A DNA stretch of 64,000 nucleotides. Origin: CAWCJL01 sp963795775. GTDB taxonomy: Bacteria > Acidobacteriota > Terriglobia > Terriglobales > Acidobacteriaceae. The DNA lies in NCBI GenBank assembly GCA_963795775.1, contig CAWCJL010000004.1, positions 400,658-464,657 of the forward strand, given 5' to 3'. Both the position numbers and the translations under genes were made by a program. A model generated the notes under the pieces. The model made no database searches. It saw nothing but the letters and a program-made list of their open reading frames with translations, and was not told the DNA's origin. Every line of letters begins with the position of its first letter. Position 1 is the stretch's first letter. This document shows positions 44,150-53,144 of the stretch, piece after piece.

Positions 44150-44389
44150 GTGAAGCAAGCGATTTTAGGTCTGGTAGTTGCCACGGTGGTTCTAAGCGGC
44201 ACCGCAATAGCCCAATCTACGCCGGATAGCACAGCCCCGAACGGCAACACGAACACACAGCGGACCGACGACAACCATCATAACTACGGGTGGGTAGGAC
44301 TTATTGGCCTGGCAGGTCTGGCGGGTCTGGCCGGACGGAAGCGCGATCACACTCACACTGTTGATACAAGGACTGGCACCACCCGATAG
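44150..44389 (+). CDS. WGxxGxxG-type exported membrane-anchored protein
   Basis: A 79-residue protein starting at GTG, five nt after GGAGG. It has a signal peptide (AILGLVVATVVLSGTAIAQ) and a Thr/Asn-rich stretch. The C-terminal anchor YGWVGLIGLAGLAGLAGRKRD carries the WGxxGxxG pattern followed by a basic stop-transfer tail. Such proteins are secreted and held in the membrane by the glycine-zipper helix. The mature part is short and hydrophilic. Confidence 0.75.
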   Translation: MKQAILGLVVATVVLSGTAIAQSTPDSTAPNGNTNTQRTDDNHHNYGWVGLIGLAGLAGLAGRKRDHTHTVDTRTGTTR

Positions 44390-44610
44390 CTGGTTTCAGC
44401 GGCGCGGAATCCTCCCCCTCCACGCTGTCATCTTGTACGGCTGCCTTTCGGGTACTCGACGTGGCTGTGACTAATGTAAGCAGCAACAAGAGGCCTAACT
44501 TGATGCCACCAACAACCGCCGAATCATCGGCTCCAACTTTGCCTCTTTCTCTGCTTCAGGCCACTCTGAGTGTGCCCTATGTTCGCCAGCGAGAGGGGTT
44601 CTTGACCTAG

Positions 44611-45018
44611 ATGGAATCCGTAATGGGCCAATGCACGAGGACGCCGAGATTTCAGGTTTCGAGCTGCCCAGATCGAAATGCGCCCATCCAATTGCATTAC
44701 GTGGAGAGATCACATGTGGCCCGGCGACCCTCGCTCTGGCTGCATAGGAAGCAAAGAATGGAAGTGGAAAGGCTTCGCGGGGCGTTTGCACTCGCTGAGT
44801 ACCAGTCGCATGTTGTGAGGTTAGAGGTTTCCACCTGTCGTAATGACGAGAACTGGAGTTGGTACATCTGTGAAGCAGATCACACCGTGATTCGTAGGAG
44901 TGAAGCTGGACACTTGATCTCCACTGAACAGGGGGCAATGCGTGCGGTGGCTCTGGCCGCGAGGAAGATGGGCGTACGTCTGCCCGACCGCGGACTCGAA
45001 TGGCAGGAACTTGGGTGA
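44611..45018 (+). CDS. hypothetical protein
   Basis: A frame of 135 codons whose second half has ordered composition: HVVRLEVSTCRNDENWSWYI, then EQGAMRAVALAARKMGVRLP. The first 50 residues are basic and irregular, so the true start may be the ATG near 44758 (MEVERLRGAF). No family is recognised. Neighbours are short exported or noncoding sequences. Confidence 0.4.
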   Translation: MESVMGQCTRTPRFQVSSCPDRNAPIQLHYVERSHVARRPSLWLHRKQRMEVERLRGAFALAEYQSHVVRLEVSTCRNDENWSWYICEADHTVIRRSEAGHLISTEQGAMRAVALAARKMGVRLPDRGLEWQELG

Positions 45019-45090
45019 GATGGGGCGAGAAGTGAGGCTATCGAAGATCCGGGTGGGCAGAGCCGAGAGGTGCAAACATGGTCCTTGCAC

Positions 45091-45255
45091 TCATTCGCAC
45101 TCAGCCCGCTTCCGCTCCTCAGCCTGCCTCAGCGCCGTCTTCAGTTCGTCCAAGAGCCTTTGGTTCTCCTCGATGAGCGCGCGGCGATACTCTGCGCTTG
45201 CCCGTATTTCGCTGACGAGTCTATGTGGAGGCACGTTCTTTAATGGCCTATCCAT
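45091..45255 (-). CDS. short helical ORF
   Basis: A 54-residue frame starting MDRPLKNVPPHRLVSEIRAS and ending in a long Glu/Arg-rich helix (NQRLLDELKTALRQAEERKR). Composition is protein-like and the antisense frames are worse, but no family or ribosome site supports it. Confidence 0.3.
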   Translation of the reverse strand: MDRPLKNVPPHRLVSEIRASAEYRRALIEENQRLLDELKTALRQAEERKRAECE

Positions 45256-46185
45256 ATAGAGGTGATTCGGTTCCGGGTGCTTTTGTTGCTTTGTCAAAAG
45301 CGCGTCATCTCTCCCATCCCGCTGCCTGGCTTCTGCTCTGGCGAATCCGCTCGGGAAGCCAAGCGCGGAATGGAGTGGGGGAGGGATGGCACTGCGACAC
45401 ATGCTTGCACGGCTCTGCTTTGTTTCACTCACGCCAACTTGCGCCACCGTCACGGCGACGATACTCTCGGCCCTCTCACTCGTCCAGAATGCCGGAATTT
45501 GTTGTTCTGTGTAGCGTGCACAGAATTCTCTTGCATTCATCCTGATTGGCAAATGCGCGTGCAGTGCTCCTGGTGAGATCAGGCTGTTGCTTATGATGGA
45601 CCTTGAGGGGTACCAGTGCGCGCTACAGCCGCGCAGAAGACATCTCGCCACGGACGATGAAAGCAGGCACTCTCGAGTGGAAAGCCACTCCAGAACGGAG
45701 ACTGCCGCGCAGATGACAGAAGAGCCAATCGCATTTGTATGGTCGCCACCTGAGGGCCACCGGAAACAACTGCTGGGAGTTATTGGTACCGTTCCCGTTC
45801 TGCCCTTCTACTTCGAGGTAGAACCGCACCCGAGCTACCTGGACATGTCGCTAGCGGAGATGACCTGGCTTTTCAGCCCCGGCTGGTCCGCTGTGCATCG
45901 CGGGAGTCCAATGAGAGATCGCCAGAAGGTCCGAATCCTCGTTCTTTCGTTCATTGAGAAGCCCGGAATGGGTACGATACGGAGGCAAACAGCTCGTGTA
46001 CCGGACTGCCCTTCGTGTGTAGGTGGAATACTGCTGCCCAGCTTTTCCGGCGTGTTCTGCAACAGATGCGAGCATACCGAGTATGGGTCTTTGGCCGGGC
46101 CGCTACAGCCCACTGCCCGGCGCCCCGGTTACCCAAGTGCGTAGGATCGGGAGTGGAAGCAGGTTGATATCGGGCGTATGCGAAA
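45256..46185. other. no confident gene
   Basis: A 185-codon frame at 45587-46144 contains two Cys pairs (CPSC, CNRC) and could be a small gene, possibly from the ATG at 45713, but has no known domain and a poor start. A second frame (45490-45580) encodes a CxxC-like segment. The rest is featureless. Confidence 0.35.
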
Positions 46186-46549
46186 CCCTCGCTGGTGCTG
46201 CCCGGCCGCAGCAGCTTACGCACGCCGTTCGCCGCGAACGCGCAAAGTAAAACCTTGGAAGGACTGACCTTCGACATGGACCCGCTCACCATTCACGATC
46301 TGCGGAGGACCGGAGCAACGCTGCTGACAGAGAAGGGCTTTGACAAGGACGTGATCGAAAAGGCTCTGAGCCACGAACGGCAAGGCATCCGCGCTGTCTA
46401 CATCCTCGCCGAGTACGCGGAACAGCGAAAAAAGATGCTGCAATGGTGGGGTGATTACGTTGACGGTATCGTGAACGAGTCTAACTTGCTTTGGGGCAAG
46501 TTCGGAGTGGTTTAGCGCATGGTCCTGCAAAGACGTTGCGGATGCCCAG
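46186..46549 (+). pseudogene. integrase 3'-end fragment, copy 2
   Basis: 46256-46549 is 98 % identical (about six differences, no gaps) to 24651-24944, the catalytic C-terminus of the intact integrase. It includes HDLRRTG, LSHERQG and the Tyr in VYILAEY. 46186-46255 corresponds to the preceding integrase codons but is only about 70-75 % similar (SLVLPGRSSLRTPFAANAQS). The fragment therefore changes from a divergent to a near-identical sequence, as after recombination between two related elements. Nothing upstream encodes the rest of the enzyme. Confidence 0.92.
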
Positions 46550-46701
46550 CGACGGTCGTCGGGGCTGCCTGTGGCTTTTGTTCCCATCGCAAGGAGCAGT
46601 GCCTTAAACTCCAGCAGAGTCTGCGTTTCTTTGCCAACCCTGGGCAGAAATTCGAGCCCGTATGCGTAATCTCGCCGATTCCTCACAACCGCCCGGACCC
46701 T
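46546..46701. repeat. dispersed repeat B, copy 2
   Basis: Matches 41130-41274 (see that entry) and directly follows the integrase fragment, so it is probably native element DNA downstream of the integrase. The intact integrase at 24.9 kb diverges exactly where repeat B would begin. Confidence 0.8.
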
Positions 46702-46807
46702 GCTCATAATGGGCGTCCATCACAACCGGGAAAAGGAATGGGTCGGTGCTTCCGCCGGGCTTTTCCTGCCCGGCAGTTGACGGCTACCAAACTGCTGGAG
46801 CTCATAG

Positions 46808-48934
46808 TTAGCGGCCCTTATACCGAATTGCAACCGTATCTTTCGAGATGTCGCCAAAACCATCCGTGACGGTCAGCTCGAAGGTATAGGAACCGGGGCC
46901 GCTGATGAACATAACCTGCGGTGTTGCCGTATGGGGATAGCGGATCTTTGCTTCAGGGCCGGTCGATTTCCAGAAATAAGTGGGGAGAACGCCGTCTACG
47001 CTGGCTGAATCGGAGCCATCGAGCCACATCTTGCGGCTGTAACTGATCCGGTTTCTGGTTCTTGCGGAGGCTTGCGTGGTCGGGAGCAGGAGTCGCCGCA
47101 GCAGTTTAACTTCGTGCTGTAATTGGGCGCTTCGCGTTCCGCCGAGGCGGCCTGAAACGATGCCCGAGCGCGTTGCAAAGGATTCGATATAATACGCGGC
47201 GATGGTGGGAAGGGTGGATCCTTTCGTATTTCTCGCCTGCTTCAGGGCATAGGTGGCTCCATCCAGAGGCTTGCGCAGATACTCCTGCAGCGTGTCGTCT
47301 CCGTCGCGATCGCCGTCGCCGAGTGAATGCAGATATCCACGCAACTCGTCGACTTCCGCCAGAGCGTGTTCCCTCTGCGACGGCGGGAGCGGAGAACAAA
47401 CGCCGCCAAAGGGCATACGCCAGCCGCCCTGGCTGAGCATGACTGTGGGGACGCTAGCGCCTAATCCCCCTTGCGACGGTGATTGGAAGAGAGCGTTCTG
47501 CGCCTGGATTGGCGGAGTGTTGACCCCGTAACCGTGGAGGCCAATGAACAGATAATGATTGTTGGTGAAGTACTCGTATTTGTAGCCAGGATTGTCGCAA
47601 GTGTAGCCGGGGCTCGGATTGCTGCACCGTTGCAGGATTTCCCAAATGACGGGCGTCAGAGTCTGGTAGAGAGAGCTCGCGTACGTGGTCTTGCTGGCGG
47701 AAAGAATCTCGCCGGTCAGCTCGGCATTCCAGGTATAGGTTCCCTGCGCGATGGGTTGGCCCAAGCTCTGCAGCAGACCCCAATCGGTGGTATAAGCCTG
47801 CTGCTGGCATCCGTTTGCGGTAATGGAATTGTTAAAGAAGACGCCGAGATTGGTGTCAATGGTGGCCACCTGGGCGGTGATGTTGGGGCCGCCGCCGGTT
47901 TCCGCATCCTGCGCGGCCGTGAAGGCCGTGTTGACTAATCCCGCGATAACGCCGAGGCCCGGTATATCGCCGAGCCCGCTGATGTTTGCGACGATCGAGG
48001 AGATCAGTCCGCCCAGATCGAGCAGAATGGCGGTGGAATTACTTGAGGGATTAGGAATGGAAAGCACGTTGGCCACGGTCACGGCGGAGATAATATTGGC
48101 AATTCCCTGGTTGGAGTAGAGATTTCCCAGGAGAGTGAACCAGTTGTCGACGGCGGCAACGTATTTGAATTCCGTGTTGAGCTGGGTGGTCACGACGGTC
48201 CAGTCCGAGGAGTCGATGCCTGCTGGGGACTGGAGGTTATTCATGGTCGATGGGTAGGCAGAGGCGAATTCCTGCTCCAGAGCTAGGTTGCTGTATTGGC
48301 TGCGAATACTTGCATTGGGAGCGTTTACCAGAAGCTGCTCGCTGATGTAGTTGTAGGCAGTCAACTGGGCACCGGAAAACGCGGGAAAGGGCGTAGCGGT
48401 CAGAGGCGGAATGCGCGGCTTATTCATAGCTTGCTTGAGTAGCGCGTCGAGCGTCTTCGGATCTGTGCTGTAAGAGCGTAGCCATGTTTCGGATTTGGGA
48501 TTGTACTGGTACGCGTGTACCTCGTCCGGGCCGCGCGCCAGCAGCTCCGGATACGGATCGCCCTTTACCCGAACGAGCCGGATAGAGCGGTGATGGAGGG
48601 GCAGGTCCCAGGGGGGGCCGGTCAGAATGTGCGAGACATTGGACTCTCTCCAGGTGAAGCGGGACTTATCGTAGTGCCAGACGTGGATGCCGTCTGTAGC
48701 CCAGGCTACGACTTCGAGCTGGCCATCGCTGTCGATGTCCTCCACATTGATGGCTTCCGGGTATCGCGCCCTGAGTTGTGCGGCGAACAACCCAGCGGGG
48801 TGTAGAGCGGGAAGAGAGACATGGTTACATTGCACGTTCTGCGCTGGGAGAAAAGGGACACGAAAAAAGAGCAGCAGAAGCACAGCGGCGAAGATCGCCT
48901 TCGGGATGGAACTCCCAGATTTCACGGAATGCAT
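46808..48934 (-). CDS. large exported protein with C-terminal Ig-like/PKD-type domain
   Basis: A 708-residue protein. The signal peptide (AIFAAVLLLLFFRVPFLPAQ) is followed by an N-terminal half-repeat of FG-GAP type (VEDIDSDGQLEVVAWATDG), then a long helical and Asn/Gly-rich region. The final 90 residues have PKD/cadherin-like features (WLDGSDSASVDGVLPTYFW, then SGPGSYTFELTVTDGFGDIS). Such tails occur in secreted or cell-surface proteins. The middle has no recognised domain. It ends 7 nt from the repeat-B neighbourhood and lies between an integrase fragment and a small lipoprotein gene. Confidence 0.75.
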   Translation of the reverse strand: MHSVKSGSSIPKAIFAAVLLLLFFRVPFLPAQNVQCNHVSLPALHPAGLFAAQLRARYPEAINVEDIDSDGQLEVVAWATDGIHVWHYDKSRFTWRESNVSHILTGPPWDLPLHHRSIRLVRVKGDPYPELLARGPDEVHAYQYNPKSETWLRSYSTDPKTLDALLKQAMNKPRIPPLTATPFPAFSGAQLTAYNYISEQLLVNAPNASIRSQYSNLALEQEFASAYPSTMNNLQSPAGIDSSDWTVVTTQLNTEFKYVAAVDNWFTLLGNLYSNQGIANIISAVTVANVLSIPNPSSNSTAILLDLGGLISSIVANISGLGDIPGLGVIAGLVNTAFTAAQDAETGGGPNITAQVATIDTNLGVFFNNSITANGCQQQAYTTDWGLLQSLGQPIAQGTYTWNAELTGEILSASKTTYASSLYQTLTPVIWEILQRCSNPSPGYTCDNPGYKYEYFTNNHYLFIGLHGYGVNTPPIQAQNALFQSPSQGGLGASVPTVMLSQGGWRMPFGGVCSPLPPSQREHALAEVDELRGYLHSLGDGDRDGDDTLQEYLRKPLDGATYALKQARNTKGSTLPTIAAYYIESFATRSGIVSGRLGGTRSAQLQHEVKLLRRLLLPTTQASARTRNRISYSRKMWLDGSDSASVDGVLPTYFWKSTGPEAKIRYPHTATPQVMFISGPGSYTFELTVTDGFGDISKDTVAIRYKGR

Positions 48935-49168
48935 AGCTGTTTACCTCTCGATCTGACACCATACTGAGCGCAGCGGAACGTTATAACACTGAGCAAAGGC
49001 GGCGCAAGGACGATGTGAAACCCTTTCTGCAGCGAGCCACCAGGGGACAACAGGCGGGATCAGCGTTTCGAAGCGTCCACTGATACCCCTCAAAGCCCGT
49101 CAAAGGCAACCAGCCTGCACCTGGGGCTCTGGTTTCGTGCATCGTAGGAGTGAGACAAGGAATCCGGC

Positions 49169-49360
49169 ATGACTCCAGAGGAACACGGATGCACAAGAAA
49201 TCGGATGATTATTCTCGCCGGGGCGGCGCTTCTTGCGATCGCATTGTCCGGTTGCGTCGCGGTGGGCTACAGCAGTCGAGGTGGATGGTTCCTATGGCCA
49301 GGGGGAATAGGGCTCCTGCTCATCGTTCTACTAGTGCTGTTCCTTCTGCGCCGCCGCTGA
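49169..49360 (+). CDS. short lipoprotein
   Basis: A 63-residue protein; AAGGA lies seven nt before the ATG. A charged lead (HGCTRNR) and hydrophobic stretch end in the lipobox LSGC, followed by a short Gly-rich part and a second membrane helix (GIGLLLIVLLVLFLLRRR). It would be lipidated and also span the membrane. No family is known. Confidence 0.6.
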   Translation: MTPEEHGCTRNRMIILAGAALLAIALSGCVAVGYSSRGGWFLWPGGIGLLLIVLLVLFLLRRR

Positions 49361-49681
49361 TCCGCTCCGTGGTCCAGTCGGCTTATTAGCCTGCGTGAGA
49401 GAAAGGAACGTATGCGGACTATGTCCTGAACAACCGCTATAGAAAAGCGGCTCTCTGGGTTGCTCCTCTCCAGCCAGGCTGGAGAAGGTCCGGTTTGATG
49501 GCGGCGAGCAGCTCAAATCTGCCGTGCTCCCTGTACAGGTGCCGGGTAATGGCAACGGGGTGCTTCTCTAGCGAACAATTCAATGGCCAGTTGGCGCCAA
49601 TTTCAGGGCACGCCAGTTGGGCGCCAATTTCAGGGTATTTGAAGGATTTGGCCTGAAAGCAGACCGAAGGCAAAGACTGTC

Positions 49682-49725
49682 TGGCGGAGAGAGAGAGGGA
49701 TACGAACCCTCGATAGAGCTTTGCC
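49682..49725 (-). repeat. tRNA-Ser-like 3'-end remnant
   Basis: On the minus strand the sequence ends TCGAGGGTTCG TATCCCTCTCTCTCCGCCA (T-arm, acceptor and CCA), typical of tRNA-Ser 3' halves. No 5' half with GGAGAGA is present. A similar relic, sharing CGAACCCTCGRTAGAGCTTT, lies at 57265-57310. Integrated elements often leave tRNA 3' ends, so these may be old attachment sites. Confidence 0.6.
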
Positions 49726-50000
49726 CCTAATGCCCTAACGAGGCCGGCTCGGTTTCTTGCTCGCCTCTCGAATGCTGCGAATTGAGCCTTGTGACGCACT
49801 TTGGGCCCCATGAGCTTATTGGCTAAGGAATGAATGACTCTTCCGGGAGACCCAGGGAGAGCTAAATGTGGGGAAATCTGTGGGAATCATCATCAAAGTT
49901 GGCAGCAATTGGCAGTAGCCGCGTGGGCAGTAAGAGAGCTCCGCAGGTGCTCAAATAGCGGGCCGTAGCAAGAAATCGCATTTCCTTCCCACTCCGAAGT

Positions 50001-50051
50001 CTACGATTCTTAATCGACAGGTTGTAGGTTCGATTGCTACCGCGTCCACCA
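50001..50051 (+). repeat. tRNA-Lys(CTT)-like 3'-half remnant
   Basis: The plus strand shows an anticodon loop TTCTTAA (anticodon CTT) with CGA/TCG around it. A T-arm GTAGGTTCGATTGCTAC (one mismatch to CCTAC) and CGCGTCCACCA follow, ending at 50051. The 5' half is not found upstream. It is a tRNA fragment and probably another integration scar. Confidence 0.6.
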
Positions 50052-50276
50052 TCCTGATTCCGAATACTTCCTACCTCGATCGGACAAGCTATGCTTGCTC
50101 ACTAGCTACCGACAACCGAACACATTCGCGTTGGAGCGGCCTTGTGGCACCGGGATTGCGCTCGGCTGGCGCGTTCCGAGACCGCGACTGAGTTAGAGGG
50201 AATAGGCTGTAGGGAAGGCGCAAGAGGAGGAGCTATCACCAGGAGACCTCTTGTAATTTGAGAAAGCGGGTTCCAC

Positions 50277-53099
50277 TTGCCAATCATTCTTGATTCCAAC
50301 CGGCGGACATCCGCCAAACGGGGCTATCGCCGCTCGCTGGTCGCGCTTGCGCTCGCAGTTCTGGTGCTTCTGTTCTTTGCGCGAACAATCGTGTCAGCAT
50401 GGGTGGACCTGCTTTGGTTCGACTCGCTTGGCTTCCGTCAAGTCTTTTGGACGACCCGCCTTTGGCAGGCCGGGCTGTTTGCGGGCTTCGCCCTTCTGAC
50501 CTTTGCCCTGCTATACGCCGTGTTCGCCGGGCTGCAACGAGCGTACCGACTCGACCTCCCCGACACCAAGAGCCTGATTGTGGGCGGGCAGATCATGCAT
50601 CTGCCGATCGAGGCGCTGCTGCGATGGCTGGGGCTGGGCATTTCGGTGGCGGTGGCATTCATCAGCGCGGGCTCGATGGCCTCTTACTGGCAGACTTTTG
50701 CCCTGGCTTTGAACGCGCCCCGGAGCGCGGCCGGCACCGATGATCCTATATTTGGCCGGCCACTCGGCTTTTATCTTTTCCGACTGCCCGCATTGCAGCT
50801 CGTGGTGGATTGGCTGCTAACAATGTGTGTTGTGCTGGGCCTCACGGCAGTGCTCTTCCTTCTGCTCACGGCAGGCGCGCGGGCGATGCGAAAGGGACGG
50901 CAAAGCGGTGGCCCATCGCCCTGGCGCGGACTGTCGATCGGTGTTTCCTTACTGTTGCTGGCGCTCGCAGCCAAGACCTATCTGAATCGGTACAGCCTTT
51001 TGCAGGAACACCACACGATCTTTGACGGCGTGACTTATACGGACGCGCACGTGATGTTAGGCGGACTGCTGCTGGTGTGCGCGGCGCTGGTATTGGGAGC
51101 AGTGTTTGCGGCAGTGGGTGCGGTGCGCAATGCGGGAGGGGCCCAGCTCACCCTGGCTGCGGCACCAGCAGTGCTGTGTTATTTGCTGGTCGGCGTGGTG
51201 GGGTCGTATGTCAGCCACTTTGTCGTGAAGCCCAACGAGCTGGTGCGCGAGACTCCTTACATCGCCCATAACATCGCGTTCACGCGCCAGGCGTTCGGAT
51301 TGAACCGCTTCACGCGGCAGGAGTTTCCTGCAGAGACCACGGTAGCAGCCGCAAATCCGAGCAATAATCAGCAGACCCTGCAGAACATCCGGCTTTGGGA
51401 CTGGCACGCGCTGCAGGATACCCTGCGCCAGGTGCAGGAGATCCGGACCTACTACGACTTCCCTGATATCGACATCGATCGATATCAGATCAGCGGTTCT
51501 GAGCGCCAGGTTATGCTAGCCGCCCGCGAGCTCAATGTCGAGAAGCTGCCCGTGAGCAGCCGCAATTGGATCAATGAAAAGCTGATCTACACGCACGGTT
51601 ATGGCGTGACCATGAACACCGTGAACGGATTTACTCCAGAAGGTTTACCGACGTTTCTTCTGAGCAACATGCCGGTGCAGAGCGCCGATCCCGAGATTTC
51701 CGTAACACAGCCGGAAGTGTACTTCGGGGAGCTGACCGACACCGATGTGTATGTCAAGACACGGCAGCAGGAATTTGACTATCCTCAAGGTCAAACAAAC
51801 AACCTGACGACCTATCGCGGCGACGGCGGGATTGTGATGGGGGGTTTTCTGCGGCGTGCCTTGCTATCGCTTGATCGTGGCGATCTGAGCAAGGTGCCCT
51901 TTTCCGACGATATCGGCGCAGACAGCCGACTGCTGATGCGGCGCAATATACGCGAACGCGTCTCCGCGTTGGCACCCTTTCTCACCATGGATCAGGACCC
52001 GTATCTCGTAGTGGGCGGAGACGGGCGACTCTCATGGATGCTCGACGCATTCACCACATCAGACAGCTTCCCGTATGCGACGCACTATACGCTTGGTGAA
52101 GATTCCGTGAACTATATGCGGAACAGCGTGAAGGTCGTGATCGATGCGTACAACGGAACGACCACGTTTTATGTATTCGACTCAGAAGACCCGGTGCTCG
52201 CGGCTTATCGTCGCCTTTTGCCGAGCCTGTTTCGCGATGCGGCTACGATGCCCACAGATTTGCGGACGCATATACGCTACCCGGAATTGCTTTTCAAGAT
52301 GCAGGCGACAGTCTATGGGCTTTACCACATGACCGAACCCCAGGTGTTTTTCAACCGCGAAGACCTATGGACGGTGGCAACCGAGGCGAGCGGAACCGAT
52401 AGCGAGGGCAACCAGACCGCACGGCCCATGGAGCCGAATTTTGTACTGATGAAACTGCCTGGGGGGACCAAAGACGAGTTTGTAGAAATCCTGCCCTTTA
52501 CGCCTGCGAATCGTAACAACCTGATCGGCTGGATCGCGGGACGCTGCGATGGCGACGCGTACGGGAAGGCTGAGGTGTATGACTTCCCCAAGACGCGACT
52601 GGTGGACGGGCCGCAGCAAATCGAGGCGCGTATCGACCAGAATGCGCAGATCTCCGGACAGCTCACGTTGTGGAATCAACAGGGATCGCATGTGCTGCGC
52701 GGCAGCCTGCTGGTGATCCCCACGGGGCGCGCCTTGCTGTATACCGAAGCGATCTATCTCCAGGCGCAGCAGAGCCCGATGCCGGAACTGCGGCTCGTGG
52801 TGCTCGCGCTGCAGGACAAACTGGCCTATGGTCCGACATTTCAAGCAGCGCTGGGCTCACTGTTCGGGGGCGCCGCCTCTTCGCTGACGGCCACCGAAGT
52901 TGCGCCGTCCAACGCTCCCCCAGGCGGAGCGCCGCCAACAGCGGTCAAGGAGAGGGATCTCCATGGGCTGATCGCGGAGGCAAGTGCAGCCTTCGGAGAC
53001 TACCAACGTCTGACCGCGCAGGGTAAGCTCGCCGAGGCGGGGCAGAAGCTGGATGAGTTGAAAAGAGTCCTGGGCGAACTGAGCACACTTCAGAAATAG
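50277..53099 (+). CDS. UPF0182 family membrane protein
   Basis: A 940-residue protein. Seven hydrophobic helices occupy the first 330 residues (for example SLVALALAVLVLLFFARTIV and FLLLTAGARAM). A large extracytoplasmic domain follows, with the family signatures PQGQTNNLTTY, YLVVGGDGRLSWMLDAFTTS and MPTDLRTHIRYPELLF. The last 90 residues form a Pro-rich linker and a helix (DYQRLTAQGKLAEAGQKLDE). The family is widespread, its function is unknown. The best start is TTG at 50277. Its presence beside tRNA scars suggests it was carried into the island. Confidence 0.92.
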   Translation: MPIILDSNRRTSAKRGYRRSLVALALAVLVLLFFARTIVSAWVDLLWFDSLGFRQVFWTTRLWQAGLFAGFALLTFALLYAVFAGLQRAYRLDLPDTKSLIVGGQIMHLPIEALLRWLGLGISVAVAFISAGSMASYWQTFALALNAPRSAAGTDDPIFGRPLGFYLFRLPALQLVVDWLLTMCVVLGLTAVLFLLLTAGARAMRKGRQSGGPSPWRGLSIGVSLLLLALAAKTYLNRYSLLQEHHTIFDGVTYTDAHVMLGGLLLVCAALVLGAVFAAVGAVRNAGGAQLTLAAAPAVLCYLLVGVVGSYVSHFVVKPNELVRETPYIAHNIAFTRQAFGLNRFTRQEFPAETTVAAANPSNNQQTLQNIRLWDWHALQDTLRQVQEIRTYYDFPDIDIDRYQISGSERQVMLAARELNVEKLPVSSRNWINEKLIYTHGYGVTMNTVNGFTPEGLPTFLLSNMPVQSADPEISVTQPEVYFGELTDTDVYVKTRQQEFDYPQGQTNNLTTYRGDGGIVMGGFLRRALLSLDRGDLSKVPFSDDIGADSRLLMRRNIRERVSALAPFLTMDQDPYLVVGGDGRLSWMLDAFTTSDSFPYATHYTLGEDSVNYMRNSVKVVIDAYNGTTTFYVFDSEDPVLAAYRRLLPSLFRDAATMPTDLRTHIRYPELLFKMQATVYGLYHMTEPQVFFNREDLWTVATEASGTDSEGNQTARPMEPNFVLMKLPGGTKDEFVEILPFTPANRNNLIGWIAGRCDGDAYGKAEVYDFPKTRLVDGPQQIEARIDQNAQISGQLTLWNQQGSHVLRGSLLVIPTGRALLYTEAIYLQAQQSPMPELRLVVLALQDKLAYGPTFQAALGSLFGGAASSLTATEVAPSNAPPGGAPPTAVKERDLHGLIAEASAAFGDYQRLTAQGKLAEAGQKLDELKRVLGELSTLQK

Positions 53100-53144
53100 A
53101 CGGCCGGGACGTTCGTATAGATCAGAATGACCCGCCAGGGATCC

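Larger units (their letters stand above)
49361..50276. other. intergenic stretch with tRNA 3'-end remnants
   Basis: About 915 nt without a supported gene. It carries a tRNA-Ser-like 3' end (minus strand, 49682-49725) and a tRNA-Lys-like 3' half (plus strand, 50001-50051), see those entries. The open frame on the minus strand at 49437-49811 translates the tRNA-Ser end and is not a gene. Confidence 0.6.

Noticed and set aside
45587..46144. Possible 185-residue protein with two Cys pairs
   Set aside because: No ribosome site, no family, and the N-terminal half has random composition; left as an unconfirmed frame.
49437..49811. Minus-strand frame with RGFVSLSLS-type sequence
   Set aside because: It is the typical false translation of a tRNA-Ser 3' end.
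49682..50051. Functional tRNA genes
   Set aside because: Both candidates lack 5' halves and D-arms; they are remnants only.
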